Positions 23,418-32,600 of a DNA stretch of 64,000 nucleotides are shown here, in pieces. Origin of the DNA: Oscheius tipulae (Eukaryota > Nematoda > Chromadorea > Rhabditida > Rhabditidae). Where the stretch lies: positions 8,742,001 through 8,806,000 of the forward strand of contig JASJZH010000003.1 of NCBI GenBank assembly GCA_037178975.1, in the 5' to 3' direction. Position 1 is the first letter of the stretch. Each line of letters opens with the position of its first letter. The translations under genes and the position numbers were made by a program. Below the pieces are notes generated by a model that was not told where the DNA came from, searched no databases, and worked only from the letters and a program-made list of their open reading frames with translations.

Positions 23418-24480
23418 TAGCAATGTTCTACAAAGCAGACCAAGCTCTTCAGCTTTGCAGAACACTTCAAAGCCCGAAAGTGATTCCGAAGAAAAGGTTC
23501 CGAAAGCGAAAAGCAGAAAATACTCTCCTGCTACTGAAAAGTATATGGATAGACGTCATGACATCATGCCAACTGTTCTGCGAGTTACGAAAGTTCTTCG
23601 CCGATTTATTTCATCTACTTCAGCTGACTCACCTTCACCAATGTGTCTTCCCCTCCTCGCCTCCCTTTCGACCCGAAAAACCGGCTGACCATCATAACGA
23701 CCATGCGGGCACAGCCCCTTGTTGTCTCGTTTTATCCCCTCTCTACAGTTTAGCTGATTCATCCTGTTTGGGACTCTCTCTCTCTCTCTCTCTCTCTCTA
23801 TGCCTCTGTCTTTGATCCTAGTCCAGAAGTGGTCACTTCCTTTCTCCGGAAATGAGTCATTTTATTCCGCTCTCTTTCTCGCAACGACTGCATACCCAAA
23901 CATCTTTTCACATTCCATTTTCCAAAAAAGTAGTCACACTTTTGTGGTAAGAAAGACCCGAGAACCTGTCCCACACGACATCGTGTTTTTTCCGGACTGT
24001 CTCTCTTCTCTCTCTGTCTCTCCGTCTCTCTGTCCCTCTGACCTCTGTACCTCTATTCTCTCTGTCACCTTATTTTCCAAAGTGCACACAGTATGCATTC
24101 GGTCCAATTAATCAGCATCCATTCAGATTCCCCCACTTGAACGAATAACAAGATGTGTGACCAATCTCGTGAGTAGTATTCGGGGGCCCGGGCTCCCTCT
24201 GATTCATTGCATTGTTACCAAACAGACGACCTATAAATAGAGGTTTCTGGCTGTGGGCCTGTCGCCCAGGCAACCGTCATCCGGAGAGGTCCCCAGACCT
24301 GCCGGCGAAATTCGACTCTCGCCGCGTGTTGTTTTCATGCTTTTCCCTTCTCTGTTTCTCTTTACGGTCTCGTGGGCTTCTGGTCTTAAAATACTGCTCT
24401 TTCTGTTTATTGGGAGGTGTATACCAGGTCTCCTCCATGATTTTCCCGTAGACTTTTGAACCGCACTTATTTTTGATACC
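23418..24480. other. Hairpin repeat copy, then a pyrimidine-rich non-coding stretch
   Basis: A divergent copy of the dispersed hairpin (GTTCTACAAAGCAGACCAAG then CTTTGCAGAACA) lies at about 23423-23468. Polypyrimidine simple repeats occur at 23773-23800 (CT)n and 24000-24070. A short ATG-containing sequence followed by GTGAGT near 24150 and a TATAAATAG at 24231 were noticed but no gene could be built. Confidence 0.4.
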
Positions 24481-24487
24481 GTTACTT

Positions 24488-24735
24488 TCGGGCGTTCTGG
24501 AAAGTTGTAGAGCTTGATCTGTTCCACAACTTTATAGAAGACCAGCTGCCGGCGGCAGCTTCGCAGCTCTTTGACGTTGGCTTATATTTTATAACAGGCG
24601 GCTGCGCCGCTTCCCTAGTAACAGTTTCCAGTTGGCTTTTTCCCTTGTTTCTTGACATGAAATAACTTGTTAGAGTTTTTGGGTATTAGTGTTGACAGGC
24701 AATTGTGCGAACACCATGACAGACAGACGGACCAG
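24488..24735. repeat. Hairpin repeat copy followed by a piece of the GGCTGCGCCGC repeat
   Basis: The segment 24488-24546 holds GTTCTGGAAAGTTGTAGAGC and TGTTCCACAACTTTATAGAA as inverted halves. It runs into CAGGCGGCTGCGCCGCTT and then TTTTTGGGTATTAGTGTTGACA with ACACCATGACAGAC, which match 16380-16440. The order of blocks differs from the 16-kb copy, so the family is composite or rearranged. Confidence 0.5.
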
Positions 24736-24784
24736 GTGAAAAAAGTGCAGAGCAAACAAAACTGTCAGGCAAAACCCAATTTTC

Positions 24785-25088
24785 GCTTACGACCACAGCA
24801 CATTGAAAGTATAGCAGACATATTTTCGCTATTTTAGCGTGTTTACAGCCATTTTTCAGCTGTTTTAACATTGGCATCGAGTTCAGGGCCTTAGAAAATC
24901 TGCTTAACAGCAAATTCGAAGAAAAATCTTCCAGAAAAACACCTGAAAAAGCGTGAAACCCAAATGGGGCTCTACTCACCTATTTTGGCCATTTTCAACG
25001 TTTTTCTTGCATATTTTTCACTAATTTTGCTGTCAAATAGGTTAGCACTTGGATCGGATACGGTTTGGGAATTTCGTGTGTCATAAGC
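24785..25088 (+). pseudogene. 5S rRNA gene split by a dispersed element
   Basis: The 5' part (24785-24811, GCTTACGACCACAGCACATT...) and the 3' part (25040-25088, GGTTAGCACTTGGATCGGAT... to CATAAGCT plus a T-run) match the intact 5S genes. The central roughly 43 nt (CATCCCGTCTGATC region) are missing. In their place is a repeat of about 225 bp related to 3585-3796. It cannot form 5S RNA. Confidence 0.8.
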
Positions 25089-26440
25089 TTTTTGCTTTTT
25101 TGACGAATTTCTCTTATCGTTCTTCCTTGACTCAAAAGATGTTTGTTTATTGCCTTCCTCCCTTTTTTCGGACCATTTCCGAGCCTAATGGGAAGATCGA
25201 TCGTTTCCGGCCCGAAGGTAACGAGCCTAATGGCAGCTGGCCAACTAAAACAGCTGCTCGCCTTGCTAGACCATGACACCTTCGCAACTTTTTGCGCCAA
25301 GCTATTTGCAGCATCCCTCCCATACAATCTCGTTTTTCTGGGCCTTGTTTACAGCTCGCTCCGATCTCTTTCAAATGCATAAAGCCGCGTGAATATTAAC
25401 AATTATTCTTGAGTCTATGGCTCAAACCGGTCTTTGGTCAGAAACCTGTCTCTCTGTCTCTCTGTCCATCTATTTCTTGGTTCCTCGGTCTCTCTCTCTC
25501 TCTGATTCACAATCTGACCTTCCGAAAAACTAATTTTGGTGTGTCCAGTGAGCCGAGAGACGAAGAAACACCTCTTTCACGCAGCGTCCCGTAAATATTT
25601 GCTTTCTCTCCCTCACTCTGTGTCCTTCCACTCATCGATTACAGTCGAAAGCTATCGCTTTTGGCCCTTGGTATTTATTTGGATAGATGCTATCCTCTCT
25701 TTTTATTTGTTTACCTGGCTCTCTTTAGACCTGCAAAAGTACAAAATTCGACTATAGTCGGGCAGAGCCCTCTTTTTTCTGTTGACTACCCCCTCCGACT
25801 CACAAGCTAGTTGTTTTGTTTACACCCAAAGCCCGCGTATTCCCTGCTGACTCTTCATCGCTAGCCATTATCTCCTAAGCATCTTCTTCGTGGATTGTAT
25901 TCGATATTTCATCTCTCGGTGACCCCACTCTTATCGTCAATTCGGAAAACTCTTTTTTCGGGAGGTGCGGTTTCGCTCTCTTTGGGCGGGGAAACACATC
26001 TATTACCTGTGTCTCTCACTCGAACCAAGGTCGAACGCAAGGTCTACTTAGACACACACCCTCTCTCTGTCTCTGTTTCTGTCTCTACATATTCTCCAGT
26101 AAAATGTTCAATCCAAATTTGTTAAATTTCCGACTGTAGCCAAGACAAACCCGGCCCGACCTCTATTCTGGGCCTCTCCCAGGCTGTTTTCCGAAAAGAA
26201 GAGATTTCACAGCATGCAATCGCGAGTCAAATTTGTCTCCTCTGGACACACGCGATCCTATAAATTCACCGGGTAGTCTAGAAGAAAAAGTGGCACGGCC
26301 GCCGATCCTCTCCGCCCTACCAACACCCAGCCGGCTTGCTTTGGTACCATAATGATCCAGTTTACTGCGTCTTCTCCGCGTCTGGTTGACTTTTAGATTC
26401 ATTTCGAAAAAAATGAAAATAAAAAAGAAGATAAAGCATA
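25089..26440. other. Non-coding, pyrimidine-rich stretch
   Basis: TCTCTGTC simple repeats occur at 25445-25505 and 26058-26080. The open frames here look like repeat translations and none shows a domain, splice pattern or start context that I trust. Confidence 0.4.
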
Positions 26441-26536
26441 CGAAACTCGGGCTTCCCAAACCGTCTCCGGTCCAAGTATTAACCGGGCACAACGATGCTT
26501 TACTTGCCAGAAGTACTTTCGTGGTGTGGCCGTAAA
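26441..26536 (-). pseudogene. Truncated, diverged 5S rRNA pseudogene
   Basis: The minus strand matches 5S from TTACGGCCACACCACG through TTGGACCGGAGACGGTTTGG with several substitutions. The GCCATCCCGTCTGATC block is deleted. The deletion removes essential structure, so it is a pseudogene. Confidence 0.8.
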
Positions 26537-26626
26537 CACTTGCCATGTACCTCTGTCAGTTTCGCTCATCGATACTTTTTTTCAAATTCACTTTTTCGGT
26601 GACAAGAACTGCTTTTTGAAATTTGC

Positions 26627-26697
26627 TATGTTCTGCAAAGTTGTAGATCAGACAAAGCTTTCCAACTTGCAGAGCATTCCAAGACTTCAAAATCACT
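26627..26697. repeat. Dispersed hairpin repeat copy
   Basis: ATGTTCTGCAAAGTTGTAGA and, after a short loop, TCCAACTTGCAGAGCATTCC form an imperfect dyad. It lies 90 bp from the 5S pseudogene; several copies of this hairpin lie near 5S sequences in this window. Confidence 0.55.
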
Positions 26698-26939
26698 TCC
26701 TGACGCCTGAATTAGACCCATAACGTCATGCCGTCGCAACAAATACTCTTCTTTCTGTATCACATACCTCGTACGTCCTCCTGACTGGATTCCGTCGTCA
26801 GAGATGATATTTTTCCTAATCCCCAGCATTGATTTACCCTTCTCTTCCCTCCTTATCCAGTTCAGTCACATGGAATCCGCACGTACTCGCTCGGCTTTTT
26901 TTCTGCTCCAATAAGTTTGGAGAGTAATCTCGCACCCAG

Positions 26940-27080
26940 ATCTTTCTTTGACTGTCTCTTTGTCTGTCTTTGTCTCCTTGTCTCTCTATATCTCTCTATC
27001 TCTGTCTCTTTCTGCCTCTCAGTCTCACTATCTTTTTGCATCTCTGTCTCTCTGTCTCCCTGTCCCTATGTTTCTGACCT
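26940..27080. repeat. TCTCTGTC-type simple repeat
   Basis: About 140 bp of imperfect CTCTGT/CTTTGT units lie just upstream of the small membrane-protein gene. The same kind of repeat is scattered through introns across the window in both orientations. Confidence 0.7.
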
Positions 27081-27151
27081 TACCCATTTTAGTCTTACTC
27101 TCATTTTTTTCTTCCTCTCTCACTCCCATTTTTGAAGGACTGTCTTCCAGA

Positions 27152-28232
27152 ATGCTTCCCGTCGTTGTTCTCCTCCTTCTGGGCTCAGTCGTCTACGCCG
27201 ACGTCGAAAAAGATGTCCAGAACGCTGTCAACGAGGTCACATCGACCAAGGTTAGTCCATTTTCTGTCCTGTTTCCGAAGCCTCGAGATAGATTGCGCAA
27301 CATTTGAAGCCGTTGCTCGGATTTCTCATGTGCTCCTCTGATTGGTGTCCATTTCGCACACACAGAGTTTTAAATTTGTCACAATCGAATGTTCTCTTGG
27401 CTATGCATAGAATCAAATGGAGGAAGTTGGAGGGGAAAAAAGGGGAGAGAACAATTTTGACGTGGTGATTTCAAATGCAAGGGTGTTCGAAACGGGAGAA
27501 AAATGTCGGGGTTCGGGTTGAAGACCAAAAATGACTTAAAGGAGGATTCTTAGAATTGGAAATCCACTTTTCACAGCCATGATAGCGTTATTCGAGTTTT
27601 CCATGTTTTGAAAAGCTGTAGAGCTTGATCTGTTCTACAACTTTGCAGAGCATTGTAAGTATTGAAAGTCATTACTCGGGGTGTAAAAATTGTCTAGAAA
27701 GACCAAGCATGGAGAGCAATCAAAACTGATAGGGGGAGTTAAGTGGTCGCTTACGGCCACACCACGTTGAAAGTACGCCATCCCGTCTGATCTGGCAAGT
27801 CAAGCAACGTTGGGCCCGGTTAGTACTTGGATCGGAGACGGCTTGGGAATCCCGGGTGTCTTAAGCTTTTTTTGCTCTTTTTTTAGCGAACTTTTACAAA
27901 GTTTCAAAACCTTTCACTAGTTGTTTTATATGAATGACAGGGACACAAAGACAGGGTGATGAAGACTGATGATACTGTTTCAGGACGGCGATCTCTTCTG
28001 TCCACTCCCGGTCGTCGGAACCAAGTGCCCCGGTAGCAGTGTCTTCCACTACTACAAGTGCTGCGGAACTGCCAATAAGGACTGTTGCTTCAACCTTCAG
28101 GTACCCTACTATGTTTAAAATTTTAAAATTGGTTCATAGACATGGGTGATCGTGGTCCTGGCTGTGATTGCTGTCATCACTTTGGCCTCCTTCGTCCTGT
28201 CTCTAATTCGCTGCATCTGTTGTCGTCGTTAG
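27152..28232 (+). CDS. Small cysteine-rich single-pass membrane protein (Shisa-like layout)
   Basis: Three exons (27152-27250, 27984-28100, 28141-28232) with GT-AG introns encode about 102 residues. The protein has a signal peptide (MLPVVVLLLLGSVVYA) and a short ectodomain with paired cysteines (LFCPLPVVGTKCPG, then YYKCCGTANKDCCF). One membrane segment follows (WVIVVLAVIAVITLASFVL) and then a tiny tail RCICCRR. Cys-rich ectodomain, one membrane pass and a juxtamembrane CC match the general layout of Shisa-like proteins, but the resemblance is only structural and no function is claimed. TTCCAG stands 1 nt before the ATG. Intron 1 (733 bp) holds a 5S rRNA gene in the same orientation, and part of exon 2 is duplicated inverted at 23.0 kb. 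AATAAA at 28421 fits a poly(A) signal. Confidence 0.75.
27604..27657. repeat. Dispersed hairpin repeat copy
   Basis: TGTTTTGAAAAGCTGTAGAG and TGTTCTACAACTTTGCAGAG are inverted halves around a GCTTGATC core. It abuts the right arm of the inverted duplication. Confidence 0.55.
27658..28046 (+). repeat. Right arm of a 389-bp inverted duplication
   Basis: Matches the reverse complement of 23020-23408 without a difference that I could see; the spacer between the arms is 4249 bp. This arm is the likely source, because its exon part belongs to an intact gene. It runs from intron 1 into exon 2 of the small membrane-protein gene and carries a 5S gene. Confidence 0.9.
27749..27867 (+). rRNA. 5S ribosomal RNA gene inside an intron
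   Basis: The full 119-nt 5S sequence runs from GCTTACGGCC to TTAAGCT, with the internal control region (AGTACTTGGATCGGAGACGG) and a downstream T-run. It sits in intron 1 of the small membrane-protein gene, on the same strand. No spliced-leader RNA gene, which accompanies 5S genes in some nematodes, was recognised nearby. Confidence 0.95.
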
Positions 28233-28436
28233 GAAGGGAACTATCGCTTTTTCTCTAAACAAAAAAATTGCCTGCCAAAACGACCGCTTCGCTTACCGGT
28301 TCTGTTCAGTTCCAACGATGCTCTCTGTCCCCTATATATGAAATGTAGGCGGTCCCTCTCACCCCACGTGTTACCCCCTACAAAATTACTTTTTGTAATT
28401 ATTTTCGTATTTGTTTGAGTAATAAATATTTGCCTA

Positions 28437-28620
28437 TTTTGTAGAAAGACAGAGGTAAAAAGACAGAAAGACACAGAGAAAAAGAGGCAGAAAGATTTAG
28501 AGAAAGAGAAACAGAGAGACATAGAGACAGAGTAATAGAGAGATGGAAAGACCGAGAAACAGACAGATGAAGAGAGAGGGAGATAGAGAGACAGAGAGAC
28601 AGAGAGACAGAAGGGAAGGC
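28437..28620. repeat. AGAGACAG-type simple repeat
   Basis: About 180 bp of purine-rich AGAGACAGAGA units follow the 3' end of the small membrane-protein gene. An apparent minus-strand ORF here is only the repeat translated. Confidence 0.7.
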
Positions 28621-28794
28621 TAACAACAGTAGAACAACTGTGTTCTTCTGTTGATAACGAAAGAAGTACTAGACAAGAAATGGGGCTGCCGGTGAAGTAG
28701 ACGGTTCCCAAAACACAAGAAGAAAGACCGAAGCTTTGATAAAAGACTAAAGTATCTAGTATCAGCGTGTAAGATAATCAGCACGACCTTCTCG

Positions 28795-29240
28795 CCCATT
28801 CATTGCCATTCCTAGAGCCACTGCATGGTGACCAGCTTTTCAGGATGGCCTCCTCTTTCACGTAGGAGAAGCCATATCTGCTAATAGCCATCATGTCCTG
28901 TCGGTTCGGATCCAGGACTCCACCAGTTGACTCAGCGAGGAAATAGGGCATTTTCGAGCCGTCGACAGTCTATCCGATGGAGCGAGGAGAGCAGTTGGCT
29001 ACCTTCATGTAGATGGTCTCATTGTAGCGGCAGGTGAAGAAGACGCCCAGATGCGAGACTATAAGACTCGAGAGCGCGGATCCTTGCCTATTCAGCTGAA
29101 GAGCTGTCTTGACGCCTCGACAGGTAGAGTTCATCGTCTTGATCTCGTAAGTGTCGCACATCGTCTTTAGCCTCCTCGTCGTGGAGACTAAAGACGATGT
29201 GCGAGCTGGGCATCTTTTCGTGAGGATCTGTCTGGGTCAT
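28795..29240 (-). pseudogene. Probable broken gene for a small cysteine-containing protein
   Basis: From about 29160 the minus strand reads CDTYEIKTMNSTCRGV, then GVFFTCRYNE and MKVANCSPRSIG, hits a TAG at about 28971, and continues in the same frame with TVDGSKMPYFLAESTGG to a stop near 28790. Upstream, the frame beginning MTQTDPHEKMPSSHIVF is shifted relative to it, and the junction lies in a 16-bp perfect hairpin (29155-29203). The cysteine spacing vaguely recalls nematode fibronectin-type-I-like repeats, but I do not claim a family. A real gene with an intron at the TAG is possible. Confidence 0.35.
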
Positions 29241-29668
29241 AGCGAGTTGAAGTTGTGGTTCCAGAACATTTATAGTTTCCTCGAAAGTTTTTAAGAGCGA
29301 AGTTTGCTGTTTTAGAAAGGAAAGTTACAGAAAGTTATTGAAGCAATAAAAAGTCAAGGCTCAGAAGAGACAGTTCTGCAGCAGGAGCATGTTGGGCTGC
29401 TACTCTCACTGTCTCTGTATCTCCCAAAATCGAACGATACGTCTTTATTCTATGCACAATTTTGTGTCTGGGGGATGAAGAACCCGTGTGGAATGTGTGT
29501 AGCTAAGCTGGGAACGGAATATCGAGCGCACAACACGTGGTGAGAATTCTGGATGTGTCTTATCTAGGAGAGAGAAACCCGTGGAGAAGAATGAGAAACT
29601 GGGACAGAGTCAGGAATGGGGATAGAGTCTCAGAGGGAAAATGTACAAAGGACAATAAGTATACGAGG

Positions 29669-32600
29669 CTAGACTTCGTGTTCTGCCACCAGGATGCCGT
29701 TTCGGAGAGAGACACCCTCCTCCCAGTCGGGAGTGTCCTGGGCGCCTCTGTTGTTGACCGGCTCCTCTCGCTGGGTCTCCTGGAATCTCTACAGCTCTGT
29801 CTTTTAGTCTCTTACCTCTCCCGACTCAAACTGGTCGTTGATGAAGTTTGAGAGCGGATCCGGCTGGTATGGATTGTCATCGTCTCCGTAGTTGGACTCG
29901 GCTAGAGCCATTTCAGGATGTGTGAAGACGAAAGACAGCTGAAACGTTTTGGTAAGAAGTGTCTCTGTCCAACTGTACCTCATTGAAGCCCTGTAGGTCC
30001 ACCTTCTTCGATTCCGAGAGATCGTAGAGCTCGTCAACGATGGTGAAGCTGAATGTGTATGTACTCTCTGTTTGTCTTCCTGCCTCTTTGTCTCCCTGTC
30101 TCTCTGACTCTTTATCTCTTTGTTTCTAACTCACAAGTTCGGTCTCTCCCTCGATGCATGTGAGAAGCACTCCTTCATTAACAGAGCCCAGGTCTGTGGT
30201 GTTAGCGGTGGCGGATCCAGACTCTTTCCCTTCCTGATATGTTCTATCACTTCCTCATTAGCCAATCCCGTGTAAGGCAGCTGCCCGCCTGTCCACATTT
30301 CGTACAGTACGACTCCATAACTCCAGACATCTGACTTGATGTCATGTTTTCCGTCTAGAAGGGACTCGGGAGCCATCCAACGCACTGGCATCATTCGTCT
30401 TCCAGCTGGCTTGTAGTACTCTCGGTAGCAGAGATCTCGTGTCATACCAAAGTCTGAAAATGAGAGAGTCAATATAAGTCAAGAGACAGAGACACAGAGA
30501 TAGGGACGGAGAGACAGAGAGAAATAGAGACCAACTCACCCCCAATCTTGACAACAAGATCCTTGGAAACCATACAGTTCCTGGCAGCCAGATCACGATG
30601 ACAGAACTTCAGAGACTCCAAGTAGGCCATTCCGTCAGCAATCTGTATTGCCCATCTGAGCATCTCGTCCTCTGTCGGAGCGGGCAAATTGTTAACATTC
30701 TCCTCGGCATCAGGCCTTCTGGCTCTCAGGTAGTCACGGAGATTTCCCTGGAGAGAGTTAGGGTTGCTTAGATCGTTAACTCACGTTGTCCATGAGCTCC
30801 ATGACTACGAAGACGGGCTGTCCGTCCGAGACAACTCCGAAAAGTTTTACAATGTAGGAGGCGTCGAACTTTTTCATGACAGAGGCCTCTGAAGAGAGAT
30901 GAATTTTATTATTAGTCACTTACCGAGCAAGAAATGAATCCTTTCAGCTGAATTGGAACTCTCAGTGACAGTTTTGATGGCACAGGGTCCGAAGATATGG
31001 TTCCTGACCGTCTGTAGCTGATGACCATATCCTTTGAATACCTAAACTTTAAGGTTTTCTGGTGAAGAAATGCTGTCAACCTGTCCAAAAGTTCCTTTTC
31101 CAATACAATCCTCGACTGTCAGCTTGCCTCTGGGCAGTTCCCATTCGTCGGCCTTGTAGACATCCTGTTGGGACAGGTATTCCGGGTTGGCTGAGATCAA
31201 CTGGGTGGCGTACTCAATCATCTGAAGCTCCTTTTGTACTAAATGATGTCAAATACCGACCTTCTTTCCGTAGTACTTCTTGAAGAAGAAGTAGGCGATG
31301 ATGGAGAAGATTATGAGGAAGACGGAGGTGATAGTACCCCAAATTATGATTCTCTGAAAAAGGAACTTTTCCCCTAAAAATAAGTTGACAAACCTCAGTT
31401 GTCCAGAAGCCAGGAACAGCAATTTCAAAGAACTCGAAGATACAGGGTTCGGACATTGATGTCAGCAGAGACTTGGTTCGAATCTCGACGTGATACTTTC
31501 CATTGCTCAGACCGGTGAATTCGATTCCTTTCTCGGGCGTCCAGCCATCTTTGTACCCACGGCACTGCTTGTGAGGGGTCTGGAAATTTGAGAGTGAGAG
31601 CGAGAGAGAGAGAGAGAGACAGTGACCCAGACAGAGACAGTGATAGAGAGTCACGTACCGTCTTCGTGTCCATATTGATGACAGTAATCTCGTACAGTTT
31701 CACACGTCCATTAGGTTCTTTTGGACCTTTCCACGTGATATTGACCACTCCGGTGGCATTATATACCACGGCGCTGACCGTCCTATTATCCACAAGATCC
31801 GCCTCCCGAATTCCTCTGGTCTTTACATTCTTCCATGCCTTCTTCATCGAGCAGTGAGAAGCCTCGGCACTCACGTTCTGGCAGGCGCTGATGGAAATCT
31901 GAACACATTTTTAAAGAAAAATTAATGTTGTTTACAAAATAGTCAGTGTAGTGATGGAGACCAGTGAGAGTTATGTTGGTACCGGTTACGTTTATTCTCT
32001 TTGGCTCGTTCAACGCCTCGTGCTTGTCTATCTTCTGAAAAAAAATTAAATGTTAACGGTGGAAGTAAATATAAATACATTAATAAGCTCCTCTATCCTG
32101 TTATTGGTATCCTTGTCCTGGTTTGGTGGGCGGATTGAGCGCTTGACTCGCAGTAATTCCTCTGGCCTAAAATAAAATATTAGGCTAGTATTGACTGGCG
32201 CATGAATGTTCCAGAATGATTAGTTTGTTTTAAAAAAGATTTTGGAGAGTGAAACTTAGAAAACAAAATTTAAGGAAACGGAATAGGCCCAACCCGCTGC
32301 ACGATGTATAGCAGCCTGAAACTCAGCGACTTCGTGGCGGGCCCTCTATGACTATAAAAATTCTCACTTAGTAAAAAAAACTAAAGCTCAAAGTTGGAAA
32401 ATGTTTCCTATAAATTTATAATTAAGAGTCTCACCGCACAAATTTTTTTAAATCTTGTGTCTATTGGACATGGTAAGGCGTTTTCTAGATTTCTGACTCT
32501 TACAATATAATACAGGTTCTGTTATAGGGTACTTTTTTTCTGCACTCTGGAACTTTCCTGCTGGATGCTGTACTTTGGCAAGACATTGTTTCATAGAAAA

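Noticed and set aside
24148-24240. ATG followed by GTGAGT, and a TATAAATAG nearby
   Set aside because: No second exon with matching phase could be found, so no gene is called.
26917-27135. Plus-strand ORF upstream of the small membrane protein
   Set aside because: Polypyrimidine repeat translation; the real start is at 27152 with a signal peptide.
23199-27867. Spliced-leader RNA gene next to the 5S genes
   Set aside because: Some nematodes have this linkage, but I found no match to a known leader sequence near either 5S copy.
28241-28711. Minus-strand ORF rich in SLSLCLS
   Set aside because: It is the AGAGACAG simple repeat read in reverse, without other support.
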